NCBI RefSeq assembly: GCF_013166655.1
Contig: NZ_JABKCA010000033.1
Location: 1-53,833, forward strand
Direction: 5' to 3'
DNA from: Lentimicrobium sp. L6
GTDB lineage: Bacteria; Bacteroidota; Bacteroidia; Bacteroidales; UBA12170
DNA: 53,833 nt
Shown: one piece after another, positions 39,778 to 48,499 of the stretch
Layout: every line of letters starts with the position of its first letter
Position numbering within the stretch: the first letter of the stretch is position 1
Notes under the pieces: generated by a model
Told to the model about the DNA's origin: nothing
What the model saw: only the letters and a program-made list of their open reading frames with translations
Databases searched by the model: none
Made by a program: the position numbers and the translations under genes

Positions 39778-42609
39778 ATGTATAGAATTATTTCCCTCTT
39801 TTTAGCTATTGCTTTTGCAAGCTTCTCTTTTGCACAAGGTAATGGTCAACTCGATGAATTCTCTGATTTTTCAACTTCATATACTTATGATTTCACCACT
39901 TCCGATGGAGTGAAGCTGAGAACTGACTTGTATTTACCCATCACTTCTGACAGCTTAATGGTAGATCTTCCTTTTGGTAACTTAACCTTTCCTGTTCAGG
40001 TGATTCCAAAAGGTGTTCAGCTGATTATTTACGATTCTGTAAATAATGATATCAATCCCAATCCTTATCAATTACCTATGGTTTTTACTAGGACACCTTA
40101 TAGCAAAAGCGAAGATGATGCTTTAGCTATAGTCATGAATATGTTGGGTTATGCCTATACCTTACAAGATATGCGGGGCCGTTATCAATCTGAAGGGGTA
40201 TACTTTCCTATGTATTCAGATGCTTGGAAGAAAGATGCCTATCATCCCAACCAAAGCCATGTGATAGATTTTACTGAAATTTCAGATCCTCATAATTCCA
40301 TCTATCACCAAGATGGTAGAGAAAGTATCATGTTTCTACAAGACAGCCTACTTTGGGATTATGATCTCAATGGCGATGGAATCACCGATATTACCGACAA
40401 AGCCTATAATGGATATATGGCCATGTTTGGCGCTTCGGCCATGGGTAATTCTCAATATCAAGCTGCTGCTGCCTATCAAAAACCGGAGGAGGGCAACGAT
40501 TTAAAAGCCTTGGTTCCCATCGTTTCTACTTTGGAATATTTTAACGGTGTGGTTCAGCATAATGGAGTATTCCGACAAGCATTAATAGTAAATTGGTTAC
40601 AAGGGCAAATGGAAGATGTGGCCGTAGTCAATCCAGCTGACGATGATATGCAAAACGATGTGCATTCTACTTTCGATTTTGGAAACCTAAGCCCCGATGA
40701 GATCATTGATTTATGTATTGATCAGTTCTCCACTATTCCTGATGAAAATGGCTATACTGCCATGTATCCCAATTATACTCAACGTTGCGATTTGGATGGT
40801 TCTTATGCGCCAATCAATGAAATAGGAGAATCGGATCTTAATGGTAATATAAACAGATATAAAAATATGGAAGTTCCGGCTTATCATTTAAGTGGTTGGT
40901 GGGATATTTTTGTGGATGGGCAAATAGATACCTATCAACAAATCATGGCAGAAACATCTGAGGAGACTCAAGAACTCCAAAAACTCGTTATTGGCCCGTG
41001 GACTCATGGAACTATTGGAATGGATTCCGTAGGCGATTTGCGATACCCAGAAAGCGTGTTCGATATTAACATCCTCTATGGCGATATTTCTGATAATACC
41101 GATAATATTAGGGTGGATAAAATAGTGGAAAGCGAAGTGCTTTCTTGGTTACGTCATTTAATGAACTATCAAGAAGATAATTATTTAGGTGAGCCCAAAA
41201 TTGTGATACCAGAGAGTGAAGATTGGCAAACTTTTGGTCCTTATCTGATCAGGGTTCCAGCAGCGGATTATAAAATTAGATTCCCAAGCTTCGTGAACTT
41301 CGTAACAGGGCATGAAGGATTAGCAGCCATGCCAGTACAACTTCAAACTCCAGATACCACCATTACTTTTGCTATAGATATTCCCGCCGATTCGAGTATA
41401 CAAACACCTAGTAGCAATCCGGTTGGTGATCCTGCTACGCCTGTAGTTGACTTTCCATCGGTTAAAAATGTAAGATTTTATGTTCCTGGTCCTATAAACG
41501 ATGGAATAAACGCCAACGAAAACATTGGAAATTATTGGTATGAAAGTGATACCTTTCCTTTAGAATATGGAGTGGAAGAAATCTCCTATTATTTTCATGA
41601 TACGGAACAGAGCATAGATACAGCTTATCCTTTGGATGCTGCTGGACCAACAAATTATATCCATAATCCTGACAACCCAGTTCATACTATAGGTGGAGGC
41701 AATTTAACTTTAAGAACTCCTGTTGTAAATAAAACCAATGCTGGACCCATCAATTTAGCTTGGCCCGATTATGCACCATTGACATTAAACAGACCCGATG
41801 TGATTCAGTTCTCAACAGCTCCAATCGTAGATAGCCTCTGTATTATTGGTTATCCGAAAATGAAATTATGGGCCAGTACCATGGTAGAAGGAGGAGGGCT
41901 TACAGATACCGATTTCTTTATTCGAATTGTAGATGTTTATCCGGACGGTAGAGAGTTTTATGTTTCCGAAGGTGCCGTAAACGGGAGAGCCAGAGAATAC
42001 GCACGTTCTTTAGCCGAGGGAAACCCAAATGACCAAGCCCTTTATTCTAATCTAGAATCGGGACAGCTTTACGAGTTAGATTTTAAGATGATGCCCATAG
42101 CCTATACCTTTGGTCACGATCATCAAATGAAGATACTAATCAGCTCCTCCAATTATCCACGCTATCAATCCAATCCCAATTTACCGATAGAGGAAGGTGA
42201 GTTTTTCCGTCGTGATGTTTTGGAAGAAAAGACCTACGAGTTTAATGGAGTAGAGATGAGTGCCCGTAGTGCTGAGCAGTCTATCTTCTGTGGTCCATAT
42301 ACGCCAACACAAATTATTCTTCCCGTTTATACCGCCTATGGAGTGGGAATGGAGGAGTCTTTTGTAAAAGATTCTCAGATTCAAATTTGGCCTAATCCTA
42401 CTCAAAACCTCATTAGTATTTCTAATCAAAAACATTCAACCTTCGATATCAATATTCGAAATATCAATGGTCAATTATTGAGAAGCTTTTCCAGTTCTCA
42501 GCAATTATTCCCAGTAGATATGCAATCCTTAAGCCCTGGGATTTATTTGTTTGAAATCGTGAATGGTGACGGGAGCAAGGAAGTACGAAAGGTGGTTTTT
42601 CAGCCTTAG
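39778..42609 (+). CDS. Secreted CocE/NonD (X-Pro dipeptidase-like) hydrolase with T9SS sorting domain
   Basis: A serine hydrolase of about 943 residues. The signal peptide (I-I-S-L-F-L-A-I-A-F-A-S-F-S-F-A-Q) is followed by an alpha/beta-hydrolase domain of the S15/CocE type: T-S-D-G-V-K-L-R-T-D-L-Y-L-P, the nucleophile motif G-A-S-A-M-G-N, the Asp-bearing G-W-W-D-I-F-V-D-G and the His in G-P-W-T-H-G-T. The C-terminal CocE-type beta domain (P-K-M-K-L-W-A-S) and a T9SS type A domain (IQIWPNPTQNLISIS) follow. A D-L-N-G-D-G insertion may bind Ca2+. It is likely to act outside the cell on ester or peptide substrates. A decayed copy of its 3' end lies downstream. Confidence 0.85.
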   Translation: MYRIISLFLAIAFASFSFAQGNGQLDEFSDFSTSYTYDFTTSDGVKLRTDLYLPITSDSLMVDLPFGNLTFPVQVIPKGVQLIIYDSVNNDINPNPYQLPMVFTRTPYSKSEDDALAIVMNMLGYAYTLQDMRGRYQSEGVYFPMYSDAWKKDAYHPNQSHVIDFTEISDPHNSIYHQDGRESIMFLQDSLLWDYDLNGDGITDITDKAYNGYMAMFGASAMGNSQYQAAAAYQKPEEGNDLKALVPIVSTLEYFNGVVQHNGVFRQALIVNWLQGQMEDVAVVNPADDDMQNDVHSTFDFGNLSPDEIIDLCIDQFSTIPDENGYTAMYPNYTQRCDLDGSYAPINEIGESDLNGNINRYKNMEVPAYHLSGWWDIFVDGQIDTYQQIMAETSEETQELQKLVIGPWTHGTIGMDSVGDLRYPESVFDINILYGDISDNTDNIRVDKIVESEVLSWLRHLMNYQEDNYLGEPKIVIPESEDWQTFGPYLIRVPAADYKIRFPSFVNFVTGHEGLAAMPVQLQTPDTTITFAIDIPADSSIQTPSSNPVGDPATPVVDFPSVKNVRFYVPGPINDGINANENIGNYWYESDTFPLEYGVEEISYYFHDTEQSIDTAYPLDAAGPTNYIHNPDNPVHTIGGGNLTLRTPVVNKTNAGPINLAWPDYAPLTLNRPDVIQFSTAPIVDSLCIIGYPKMKLWASTMVEGGGLTDTDFFIRIVDVYPDGREFYVSEGAVNGRAREYARSLAEGNPNDQALYSNLESGQLYELDFKMMPIAYTFGHDHQMKILISSSNYPRYQSNPNLPIEEGEFFRRDVLEEKTYEFNGVEMSARSAEQSIFCGPYTPTQIILPVYTAYGVGMEESFVKDSQIQIWPNPTQNLISISNQKHSTFDINIRNINGQLLRSFSSSQQLFPVDMQSLSPGIYLFEIVNGDGSKEVRKVVFQP

Positions 42610-42682
42610 TTTTGATGATTACTGGTTTGCATAGAGCAAAGGGCGGTATCTTTTACTTGGTTGAGCGATAAGATTTAAAAAC

Positions 42683-42701
42683 GCCGGAAAACATTTCCGG
42701 C
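42683..42701. repeat. Short hairpin element, copy 4
   Basis: GCCGGAAA-ACA-TTTCCGGC, perfect 8-bp stem, followed by TGTGCAGGGG. A decayed copy (GCAGGAAA-GCA-TTTCAGGC) lies at 42741-42759. Confidence 0.78.
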
Positions 42702-42771
42702 TGTGCAGGGGTATTTGGGGTGACTGAAATATAGATAAACGCAGGAAAGCATTTCAGGCTGAACTATGGTT

Positions 42772-42894
42772 TCTCAACAAGTCTTTCAAGTTGATATGCA
42801 ATCTTTAAGTCCTAGGGTTTATTTATTTGAAATAGTGAATGGTGATGGGAGTGTGGAAGTTCGAAAGGTGGTTTTTCAGCCATATTTTTATTGA
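42772..42894 (+). pseudogene. Remnant of a second hydrolase gene, T9SS sorting-domain end only
   Basis: The frame encodes S-Q-Q-V-F-Q-V-D-M-Q-S-L-S-P-R-V-Y-L-F-E and continues to a stop at 42892-42894. It matches the last 38 residues of the hydrolase upstream, with a few substitutions, and has a three-residue extension because the stop changed. No start codon and no upstream body are present. It is the tail of a lost or recombined paralogue. Confidence 0.8.
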
Positions 42895-42958
42895 TTACTG
42901 GTTTGCATAGAGCAAAGGATGGTCTCTTTTACTTGGTTGAGCGATAAGATTTAAAAAC

Positions 42959-42977
42959 GCCGGAAAACATTTCCGGC
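42959..42977. repeat. Short hairpin element, copy 6
   Basis: GCCGGAAA-ACA-TTTCCGGC, identical in the stem to the copy at 42683, followed by TGAGCAGGCC. It is part of the 276-bp-offset duplication. Confidence 0.8.
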
Positions 42978-43038
42978 TGAGCAGGCCAATGCTTTGTTGG
43001 TTTTAATAATAAATATTTCTAAATCTAGAAATCATTAA

Positions 43039-43046
43039 TATATTTG
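43039..43046 (+). promoter_or_regulatory. Predicted promoter of the outer-membrane-type protein gene (TATATTTG)
   Basis: An exact TAnnTTTG element, 35 bases before the ATG at 43081. Confidence 0.5.
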
Positions 43047-43080
43047 CTCTAAAATAATATACGCTAATACTTTTATCACT

Positions 43081-44322
43081 ATGTATTTCAAACTATCTTT
43101 CCGAATCCTTCAATATTTGAGCATGACCTTAATGTTGGTCTTATTTGTAAATACAGTCTACTCTCAAAGTTATACCGATGTGGCTGCCTATTATCTCAAT
43201 CTAGAAAAAGATACCATAAAAGGCTATATTAAAATAGAAGACAACTATCGATTGGCTCAATCCTTTTCCTTCAAAAATCCAGAATCAGAAAAGGAGTATC
43301 AAATCATTAAGCCTACAGATTGTCTTGGTTTTTTTTATGATGAGAATCGAACTTTTGTTTCATATACAGATAGTTTGAATTCGGACACCCTGTTTATGGA
43401 GCTTCTGAACGAAGGCCCTATAAATCTATATGCCTACTATTTAATGAATAAAACCGTCTACTATCTCTTAAAACAAGTAGATTCAAGATATTATAGATTG
43501 GCAAAAGAAGAAGATAAAATAGTTGTAAGAGATGATAGAAACCCAGGAGATGAATATACATTTGAACAAAAAGAATATCTATATGAGGATAAAAAATATC
43601 TGGGAATTCTTAATCTAGTGATGCAGGATTGCGAAAAAATTAAAAGCAAGATTCCTAATACCAAATGGAATAAACAGTCCATGATTAAACTGGTTGATAC
43701 ATATAACAATTGCATTGAACCAAGTACAAACTATAAGAGTAATCTTAGAAAATCAAAACTTGGGTTTGGAATTGAAATAGGAACTTTATTACATGCCATT
43801 CCAGAATTTGGTTCATTTTATGCTGCAAGATATGAAAATAGTGAGTATAAGTCTGGTGTAGGATTAAATATTAAAGGCTATGGCAAATTCCAAGTTTTAA
43901 AAGACTTATCAATTGATTTAGGCATTGGGTATTCATATATTGATATGAATATATTCAGTATACATTCTAATAACTATCATTATGAAGATGACCATTTCAA
44001 ATTTCATCATTTGGACATTCCATTGAACCTACAATATAATTTAACAAAAACTAAACTGAGCCCTTTTGTATATATTCATACAGCTTATAGTTTTATTTTA
44101 AGCAATGAGATTGAGATAAATTCTAATAGTGAAGAGCTATCGGGGACCTTCCCTATAACAAATCTAAATACAACAAAATGGGAATGGGGAGGAGGTATTG
44201 GAGCCTCTTTCGATAAGACTTATGTTATTAAACTCGAGTATACCAATACAGATTACCAAAGAGGAATTAATAAATTAATGAATAATCAAACTTTTACTGT
44301 AAAGCTTGGGTATTTGTTTTAA
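43081..44322 (+). CDS. Probable outer-membrane beta-barrel protein of unknown function
   Basis: The 413-residue protein has a signal peptide (about 1-29, LSMTLMLVLFVNTVYSQ). The first half (30-215) is a soluble domain rich in Tyr and Asp with the phrase D-T-I-K-G-Y-I-K-I, common in Bacteroidota proteins of the same layout. The second half (about 225-413) has alternating strand patterns and ends K-L-G-Y-L-F, as an outer-membrane barrel of about eight strands does. No known ligand is indicated. A possible hairpin (CTTGCCTTAGGCAAG) follows the stop. Confidence 0.7.
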   Translation: MYFKLSFRILQYLSMTLMLVLFVNTVYSQSYTDVAAYYLNLEKDTIKGYIKIEDNYRLAQSFSFKNPESEKEYQIIKPTDCLGFFYDENRTFVSYTDSLNSDTLFMELLNEGPINLYAYYLMNKTVYYLLKQVDSRYYRLAKEEDKIVVRDDRNPGDEYTFEQKEYLYEDKKYLGILNLVMQDCEKIKSKIPNTKWNKQSMIKLVDTYNNCIEPSTNYKSNLRKSKLGFGIEIGTLLHAIPEFGSFYAARYENSEYKSGVGLNIKGYGKFQVLKDLSIDLGIGYSYIDMNIFSIHSNNYHYEDDHFKFHHLDIPLNLQYNLTKTKLSPFVYIHTAYSFILSNEIEINSNSEELSGTFPITNLNTTKWEWGGGIGASFDKTYVIKLEYTNTDYQRGINKLMNNQTFTVKLGYLF

Positions 44323-44424
44323 GTTATTGTGACCTTGCCTTAGGCAAGAGAGGCAATCTCTATCAATAAAACTTAAGCCTACTAAAAAGATTTTTCGATA
44401 TTTGCAGCTCATAAAACCTAATAC

Positions 44425-45378
44425 ATGGAATATCTTTTACTAATACTTGGCATGGTGATTTTAATCTATGGCGCCCACCTTATGGTGCAAGGCGCCTCTT
44501 CCTTTGCCAAAATGTTGAAAATTCCCAATTTAATCATTGGACTTACCGTAGTGGCCTTTGGTACTTCGTTTCCAGAATTAATGATTAATGTTTTTGCCAG
44601 TTATAATGGACAAAGCGATTTGGCTGTAGGGAATGTGGTGGGTAGTAATATCATCAATGTATTATTGGTTATAGGATTAGCTGCTGTTGTGAAACCCATG
44701 AAAATTCAAAACTTCACGGTGCGCTACGAGCTTCCTTTTAGTCTTTTAGCCATGGCACTTCTTTTTGTGGTGGCCAACGATGGTTTAATTAATGGAACTG
44801 ATTTTTCTGTGCTTCATCGCTCCGATGGATTGATATTCCTGGCTTTCTTCCTCATATTTATCTATTATACTTTCGTAGTTACCACCTCTTCCCACGATAA
44901 TCATGAGGAGGGTCATGATGTGAAAGAAATGTCCAAATTGAAATCAGCCTTATTTATCATTATTGGAATGGTAGGCTTATATTTTGGAGGGGAATTTATT
45001 GTCAATAGCGCTACAAAATTAGCCACAGAATGGGGCTTAAGTCAGGTGGTGATAGGTATTTTAGTAGTGGCTTTGGGTACGAGTTTGCCTGAGCTCGCAA
45101 CTTCAATAGTAGCTAGTTTCAAAGGAAATGCAGATATGGCCATTGGTAATATAGTCGGTTCAAATATCTTTAATGTATTTCTGGTTTTGGGGGTTAGTGC
45201 CACTATAAGTCCTATCGAGTTTAACCCAAGTATTAATTTCGATTTAATGATTGCTTTTATATCTACCCTTCTACTATTTATCTTTGTTTTTACTGGTAAA
45301 GGGCGTAAAGTAGATAGAGTGGAAGGAAGTATATTCTTGGTGCTTTATTTTGCTTATGTGGTTTGGTTATTGGTTTAA
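44425..45378 (+). CDS. Calcium/sodium antiporter (CaCA family, YrbG-like)
   Basis: A membrane exchanger of Na+ (and perhaps K+) for Ca2+. The 317-residue protein has about ten transmembrane helices and the two family alpha-repeats: GTSFPELMINVFASYNG with AVGNVVGSNIINVLLV, and GTSLPELATSIVASFKG with AIGNIVGSNIFNVFLV. The catalytic Glu of each repeat (S-F-P-E-L and S-L-P-E-L) is present. A GATATTTG element at 44397 may be the promoter. The loop H-D-N-H-E-E-G-H-D between the repeats could bind a metal. Confidence 0.92.
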   Translation: MEYLLLILGMVILIYGAHLMVQGASSFAKMLKIPNLIIGLTVVAFGTSFPELMINVFASYNGQSDLAVGNVVGSNIINVLLVIGLAAVVKPMKIQNFTVRYELPFSLLAMALLFVVANDGLINGTDFSVLHRSDGLIFLAFFLIFIYYTFVVTTSSHDNHEEGHDVKEMSKLKSALFIIIGMVGLYFGGEFIVNSATKLATEWGLSQVVIGILVVALGTSLPELATSIVASFKGNADMAIGNIVGSNIFNVFLVLGVSATISPIEFNPSINFDLMIAFISTLLLFIFVFTGKGRKVDRVEGSIFLVLYFAYVVWLLV

Positions 45379-45778
45379 TTTTAAGATTTATTTCTATCCA
45401 TTTTATTTATAGAAACTCTTTTCTAGCTCCTTTTCGGGCTTTGCGAAAAAACTTTGCGCTTACTTTGCGTGAACTTTTCTTCTTTTTAATTTGTTTCAAA
45501 AAGCGGTCCAGAGAGATCCTTAGTTTCATGAACTGGATGCTGAATATAAAGAGATAGCTGCTTCCATTGTCCCACGCAGAGAAAATGCAAAGAAAAACCC
45601 CTAAGTGCGCCAAGGGCATAGAGTAAATTAGAACATTCGAGCTTCAATGTCAGGGTTGCGATCCTTTCACTTCGACTCCGCTCAGTGATCGAAGGCTCTC
45701 ACCCCTATGCCAAGTCCTATCGAAGAATGCTTCTCTAAGAAAACCCCGAAACCACAAGTCTAAGTACTTTAATATACT
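45379..45778. repeat. Gene-free region with imperfect palindromes
   Basis: No coding region is supported. TTTGCG-rich sequence at 45436-45475 is partly complementary to ACGCAGAGAAAATGCAAAG at 45573. A second short palindrome, CTTCGA-N13-TCGAAG, lies at 45670-45694 (TTCGACTCCGCTCAGTGATC). Both types are often met between genes in this phylum. Confidence 0.5.
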
Positions 45779-46840
45779 TTAAGTACTTCTCTTTAAACAC
45801 CATAACTCCACAATTTCCTGCTCACGCCTTTTCAAATTTCTCTTGGTTTTTTTTGAGGCTTGTGCTACTGGTTTTTTGAGGAGGGCATGCTTAATATACC
45901 TTCTTCCATTTTCAAGTTCTTCTTCTATGGGATGTTTCTCATTGGGATGGGTGAGTTTAAGAAGGTTAGAAAAGAGTAAAACAAGTTGTCCATCGGGCTT
46001 CAATCTATCAAAGGCTTGCTCAAAGAATCTGGGGAATAGCTCTTCATGATAATAGATAGCCGTATCTAGATTTTCTATATTCCCCTTAGTCGGTAACCAT
46101 GGAGGATTAAATACGATCAAATCTTGTTGTACTGCACTTTCCACAAAAAGATCGCCATAAAGCAACTCAATATTGGAGATATTTAGTCTTTTGAGCTCTT
46201 CCACCATTCCAATAATGGCATTGGGGTTTTGATCGCTAGATTGTATATTCTTAAAGCCATGATTCTGCAATTGGAAACTTAAAACTCCAGAACCTACTCC
46301 TAAATCAAAAGCATTTTCTTTCTGCATTTGATTGGCTTTTAAATACTCATCAAAAAGAATGATATGCTCAAAGCGAGTAGGGAAATAGGAGCCATACCAA
46401 GGATGTATTTTATGGGGAAGGGTCGGGATTTGAATTCCTTTCTCATACCATTGCCAAGCACTATTTAAACCTTGTATATCTGGGAAACTCAATGCGAATT
46501 CCTTTTGCTCTGGATAGAGAATTTTCAACCAACCTATTTTAGGGGCTTTCTTTACTCGTAAACGCTGATGCGAGACCTCTAAAATAATACGGTGTGATAA
46601 TTCTCTGAAGTTTCTTCTTTTGGAACGCTCCTCCTGAAATTTTTGTTTCTCTTCCCATCTCAGATAGGCTTTCAACTCGTTTAACAAAAGTAAACCCGTG
46701 CTATAAAAATCTAGAATTAAGACATATTTACCGCTCAAAAGTACTTCTATAGCCTCCTCCAAGTCATCATGACGACTAAAGGCAAGTACTTCTAATTCAC
46801 CTTGAATTATTTCTGGTCGTTGGGCTTTGATATTAGGCAT
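45779..46840 (-). CDS. Class I SAM-dependent methyltransferase (NPPW type)
   Basis: The 353-residue protein has a C-terminal Rossmann methyltransferase domain (about 165-310) with the AdoMet motif DLGVGSGVLSFQL, an acidic loop (S-S-D-Q-N-P-N-A) and the catalytic F-N-P-P-W-L-P. NPPW/Y motifs belong to enzymes that methylate amide or exocyclic amino nitrogens in protein, rRNA or DNA, such as PrmC, RlmG and RsmC. The N-terminal ~160 residues are unrecognised. The basic C-terminus (K-K-T-K-R-N-L-K-R-R) could bind RNA. The start overlaps the small membrane protein gene by eight bases. Confidence 0.75.
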   Translation of the reverse strand: MPNIKAQRPEIIQGELEVLAFSRHDDLEEAIEVLLSGKYVLILDFYSTGLLLLNELKAYLRWEEKQKFQEERSKRRNFRELSHRIILEVSHQRLRVKKAPKIGWLKILYPEQKEFALSFPDIQGLNSAWQWYEKGIQIPTLPHKIHPWYGSYFPTRFEHIILFDEYLKANQMQKENAFDLGVGSGVLSFQLQNHGFKNIQSSDQNPNAIIGMVEELKRLNISNIELLYGDLFVESAVQQDLIVFNPPWLPTKGNIENLDTAIYYHEELFPRFFEQAFDRLKPDGQLVLLFSNLLKLTHPNEKHPIEEELENGRRYIKHALLKKPVAQASKKTKRNLKRREQEIVELWCLKRST

Positions 46841-47030
46841 TGAAAATATCAGTAGAGTTTTTAAGCGTGAACATTTTCCAAATTCCCCAAACCGCCGCTA
46901 CAACTTTTAACGATATGGCTACAGTGAAAACCTCTTGTGCTCCCATCAGCTGCATGATTTTGAAATACCCACCTAATAATTCTAGAATATATCCCAAAAG
47001 AAAAAGGATGATGATATGTTTTACTTTCAT
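46833..47030 (-). CDS. Small two-helix membrane protein, GldL-like
   Basis: The 65-residue protein has two hydrophobic helices (about 5-28 and 33-55). The Y-F-K-I-M-Q-L-M-G-A-Q turn between them resembles the F-K-I-M-H-W-P-G-A turn in the membrane part of GldL, a motor component of the type IX secretion and gliding machinery. The large cytoplasmic domain of GldL is absent, so it is not a normal GldL. It overlaps the methyltransferase gene, suggesting one transcript. Confidence 0.5.
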   Translation of the reverse strand: MKVKHIIILFLLGYILELLGGYFKIMQLMGAQEVFTVAISLKVVAAVWGIWKMFTLKNSTDIFNA

Positions 47031-47072
47031 AGATTTGATTTTAAGATATGATTCTGACTTGGTTCTTCCGTT

Positions 47073-47516
47073 TTAGCTTTTCGAACTCGTCTCTGCAAAG
47101 GTCTTAAAATCCTCCATATATTTAAACGATTGCTTTTTAAAAGCTCCTGGCATAAAAAAGGCAATTATTTTCATGAAACCAGAAAATCGAAAATCGTTTA
47201 AAGTAATCCATTTGGTTTGTCCATTTTCCTTATCATAGAAGAAATTATTGACTTCATTCCAAACGCCTTTGGCTTCATAAGTAGCAGAGAATTCATGAGG
47301 AAAATTTCTTTTAATAATGGTTTCAATCATCTCCACTTCGCGCATGCCCATTTTATATTTAAGCCGCGACTTTGCTCCCTTTTCTCCTACCAATCCACTT
47401 ACATGCTCCATGCTCACAAAGCCTTCTTGCCAATGCTTCATATTATCAGGATTATCAAAAAGTTCAACAAGTTTTTCTCGGGGTAAATCCAGAATCATTT
47501 CCAATTGATATTTCAT
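47073..47516 (-). CDS. SRPBCC (START-like) family protein
   Basis: The protein has about 147 residues from the start M-K-Y-Q-L-E-M-I-L-D. It has the helix-grip pattern of the SRPBCC superfamily: P-R-E-K-L-V-E-L-F-D-N-P, K-H-W-Q-E-G-F, a central beta sheet and a long C-terminal helix (KKQSFKYMEDFKTFAE). These proteins bind hydrophobic ligands; the ligand is unknown. An upstream ATG at 47555 adds only a non-conserved leader and is rejected. It lies upstream of the GldL-like gene. Confidence 0.8.
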   Translation of the reverse strand: MKYQLEMILDLPREKLVELFDNPDNMKHWQEGFVSMEHVSGLVGEKGAKSRLKYKMGMREVEMIETIIKRNFPHEFSATYEAKGVWNEVNNFFYDKENGQTKWITLNDFRFSGFMKIIAFFMPGAFKKQSFKYMEDFKTFAETSSKS

Positions 47517-47728
47517 AATATAGGTTTTAGGAGGTAAAGATAAGATATGCAGCACCTTATATCTAGAACTTTAATTCTAAGGAGCTGTTAAAATGAGAAA
47601 AACTAATCTGATAATTAATTTTGATATTATTTATATATCAGCAATATTTAAGCCTGGCAATATTTGCTATTATCCTATAAATGAATAATATAATCAAAGC
47701 AAAACTGGAATACCAAGGTCGTTTTCCT

Positions 47729-47736
47729 TATCTTTG
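47729..47736 (+). promoter_or_regulatory. Predicted promoter of the PAS protein gene (TATCTTTG)
   Basis: An exact TAnnTTTG element. The ATG follows after 61 bases, at 47798. Confidence 0.5.
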
Positions 47737-47797
47737 AAGATGTTTTGTGTTTTATGTGCCCTTAAATCAGTGAGTATTATTCCTAATTCCTTTAATT

Positions 47798-48286
47798 ATG
47801 AAATCAGAAATTGCATCAACCAACGAGACTTTCCAATTCCTTAGTGGCTCCAGTGAATTTTTAAATATCATACTTAATAATATCAATTCATGTGTTTTAC
47901 TGCTCAACGATAAAATGGAATTACAAGCCTTTAATGACTCCCTAAAAACCATTTTTTCCAGAAATAAAAACGAGGATCTCCGCTATAAAAGATGCGGCGA
48001 AGCCATTGGTTGTGCCTTTCATATTGAGGAGGGAAAAGACTGTGGAGAAACCACTCAATGTTGCAATTGCGAATTACGAGTTGCAGCATTGCAATCTTAT
48101 GTGAATGATGAAGTAATCTACAATGATAGAATCACTAAACCATTCCTCACCTTTGATAATGAGAGAGTGGAAAAACAACTTCAATTTTCTACTCGACTAT
48201 TCCTCTTTAGAGATGAAAAATACATCATTATGTTGGTAGAAGATATTACTGATTTAATTCATCCGGATAATAAAATTGCGAGCTAA
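47798..48286 (+). CDS. Stand-alone PAS-domain protein with a cysteine cluster
   Basis: A soluble sensor-like protein of 162 residues. The N-terminal half fits a PAS domain (I-N-S-C-V-L-L-L-N-D, then E-L-Q-A-F-N-D-S-L). In its middle is a cluster of six cysteines (C66, C72, C82, C88, C89 and C91; C-G-E-A-I-G-C, then C-G-E-T-T-Q-C-C-N-C). The C-terminal strand has I-M-L-V-E-D-I-T-D. There is no kinase or DNA-binding output, so it must act on a partner. The cysteines may bind iron-sulphur, zinc or another metal. NADH dehydrogenase follows on the same strand after 213 bases. Confidence 0.75.
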   Translation: MKSEIASTNETFQFLSGSSEFLNIILNNINSCVLLLNDKMELQAFNDSLKTIFSRNKNEDLRYKRCGEAIGCAFHIEEGKDCGETTQCCNCELRVAALQSYVNDEVIYNDRITKPFLTFDNERVEKQLQFSTRLFLFRDEKYIIMLVEDITDLIHPDNKIAS

Positions 48287-48465
48287 CTACTGTTGTTTTC
48301 AGATCAAAATCATAGCTTTATTTTGTCCAAGGATTATCATATTTGAACACGGATTCCAAACAATAGTATGCATAAGTGGGCATTGTTCGATTTACTTGTT
48401 AACCATTTAACAAGCGTTTAAGAATTAACAAGCCTGCCTCTATTTCATAAGGAATCATTTAGCTC

Positions 48466-48473
48466 TAATTTTG
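48466..48473 (+). promoter_or_regulatory. Predicted promoter of the NADH dehydrogenase gene (TAATTTTG)
   Basis: An exact TAnnTTTG element, 26 bases before the ATG at 48500, in the same AGCTCTAATTTTGC context as the citrate lyase promoter at 1058. Confidence 0.55.
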
Positions 48474-48499
48474 CCGAATATGATTAAGATTAGAGAAAT

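Larger units (their letters stand above)
42495..42985. repeat. Imperfect direct duplication, 276-bp period
   Basis: About 215 bases from 42495 (end of the hydrolase gene through its downstream hairpin) recur without gaps from 42771, at a constant offset of 276 bases. The stretch covers the T9SS sorting domain end, a 70-base downstream segment (GATTACTGGTTTGCATAGAG and on) and the GCCGGAAA hairpin. The two copies differ by scattered point changes. Confidence 0.9.

Noticed and set aside
42614-43038. Intact second hydrolase gene downstream of the CocE-type gene
   Set aside because: Only the last ~38 codons of the tail are present and there is no start or catalytic region.
45363-45557. Open frame after the antiporter
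   Set aside because: It lies in palindromic intergenic sequence and overlaps the antiporter stop. No domain is recognised.
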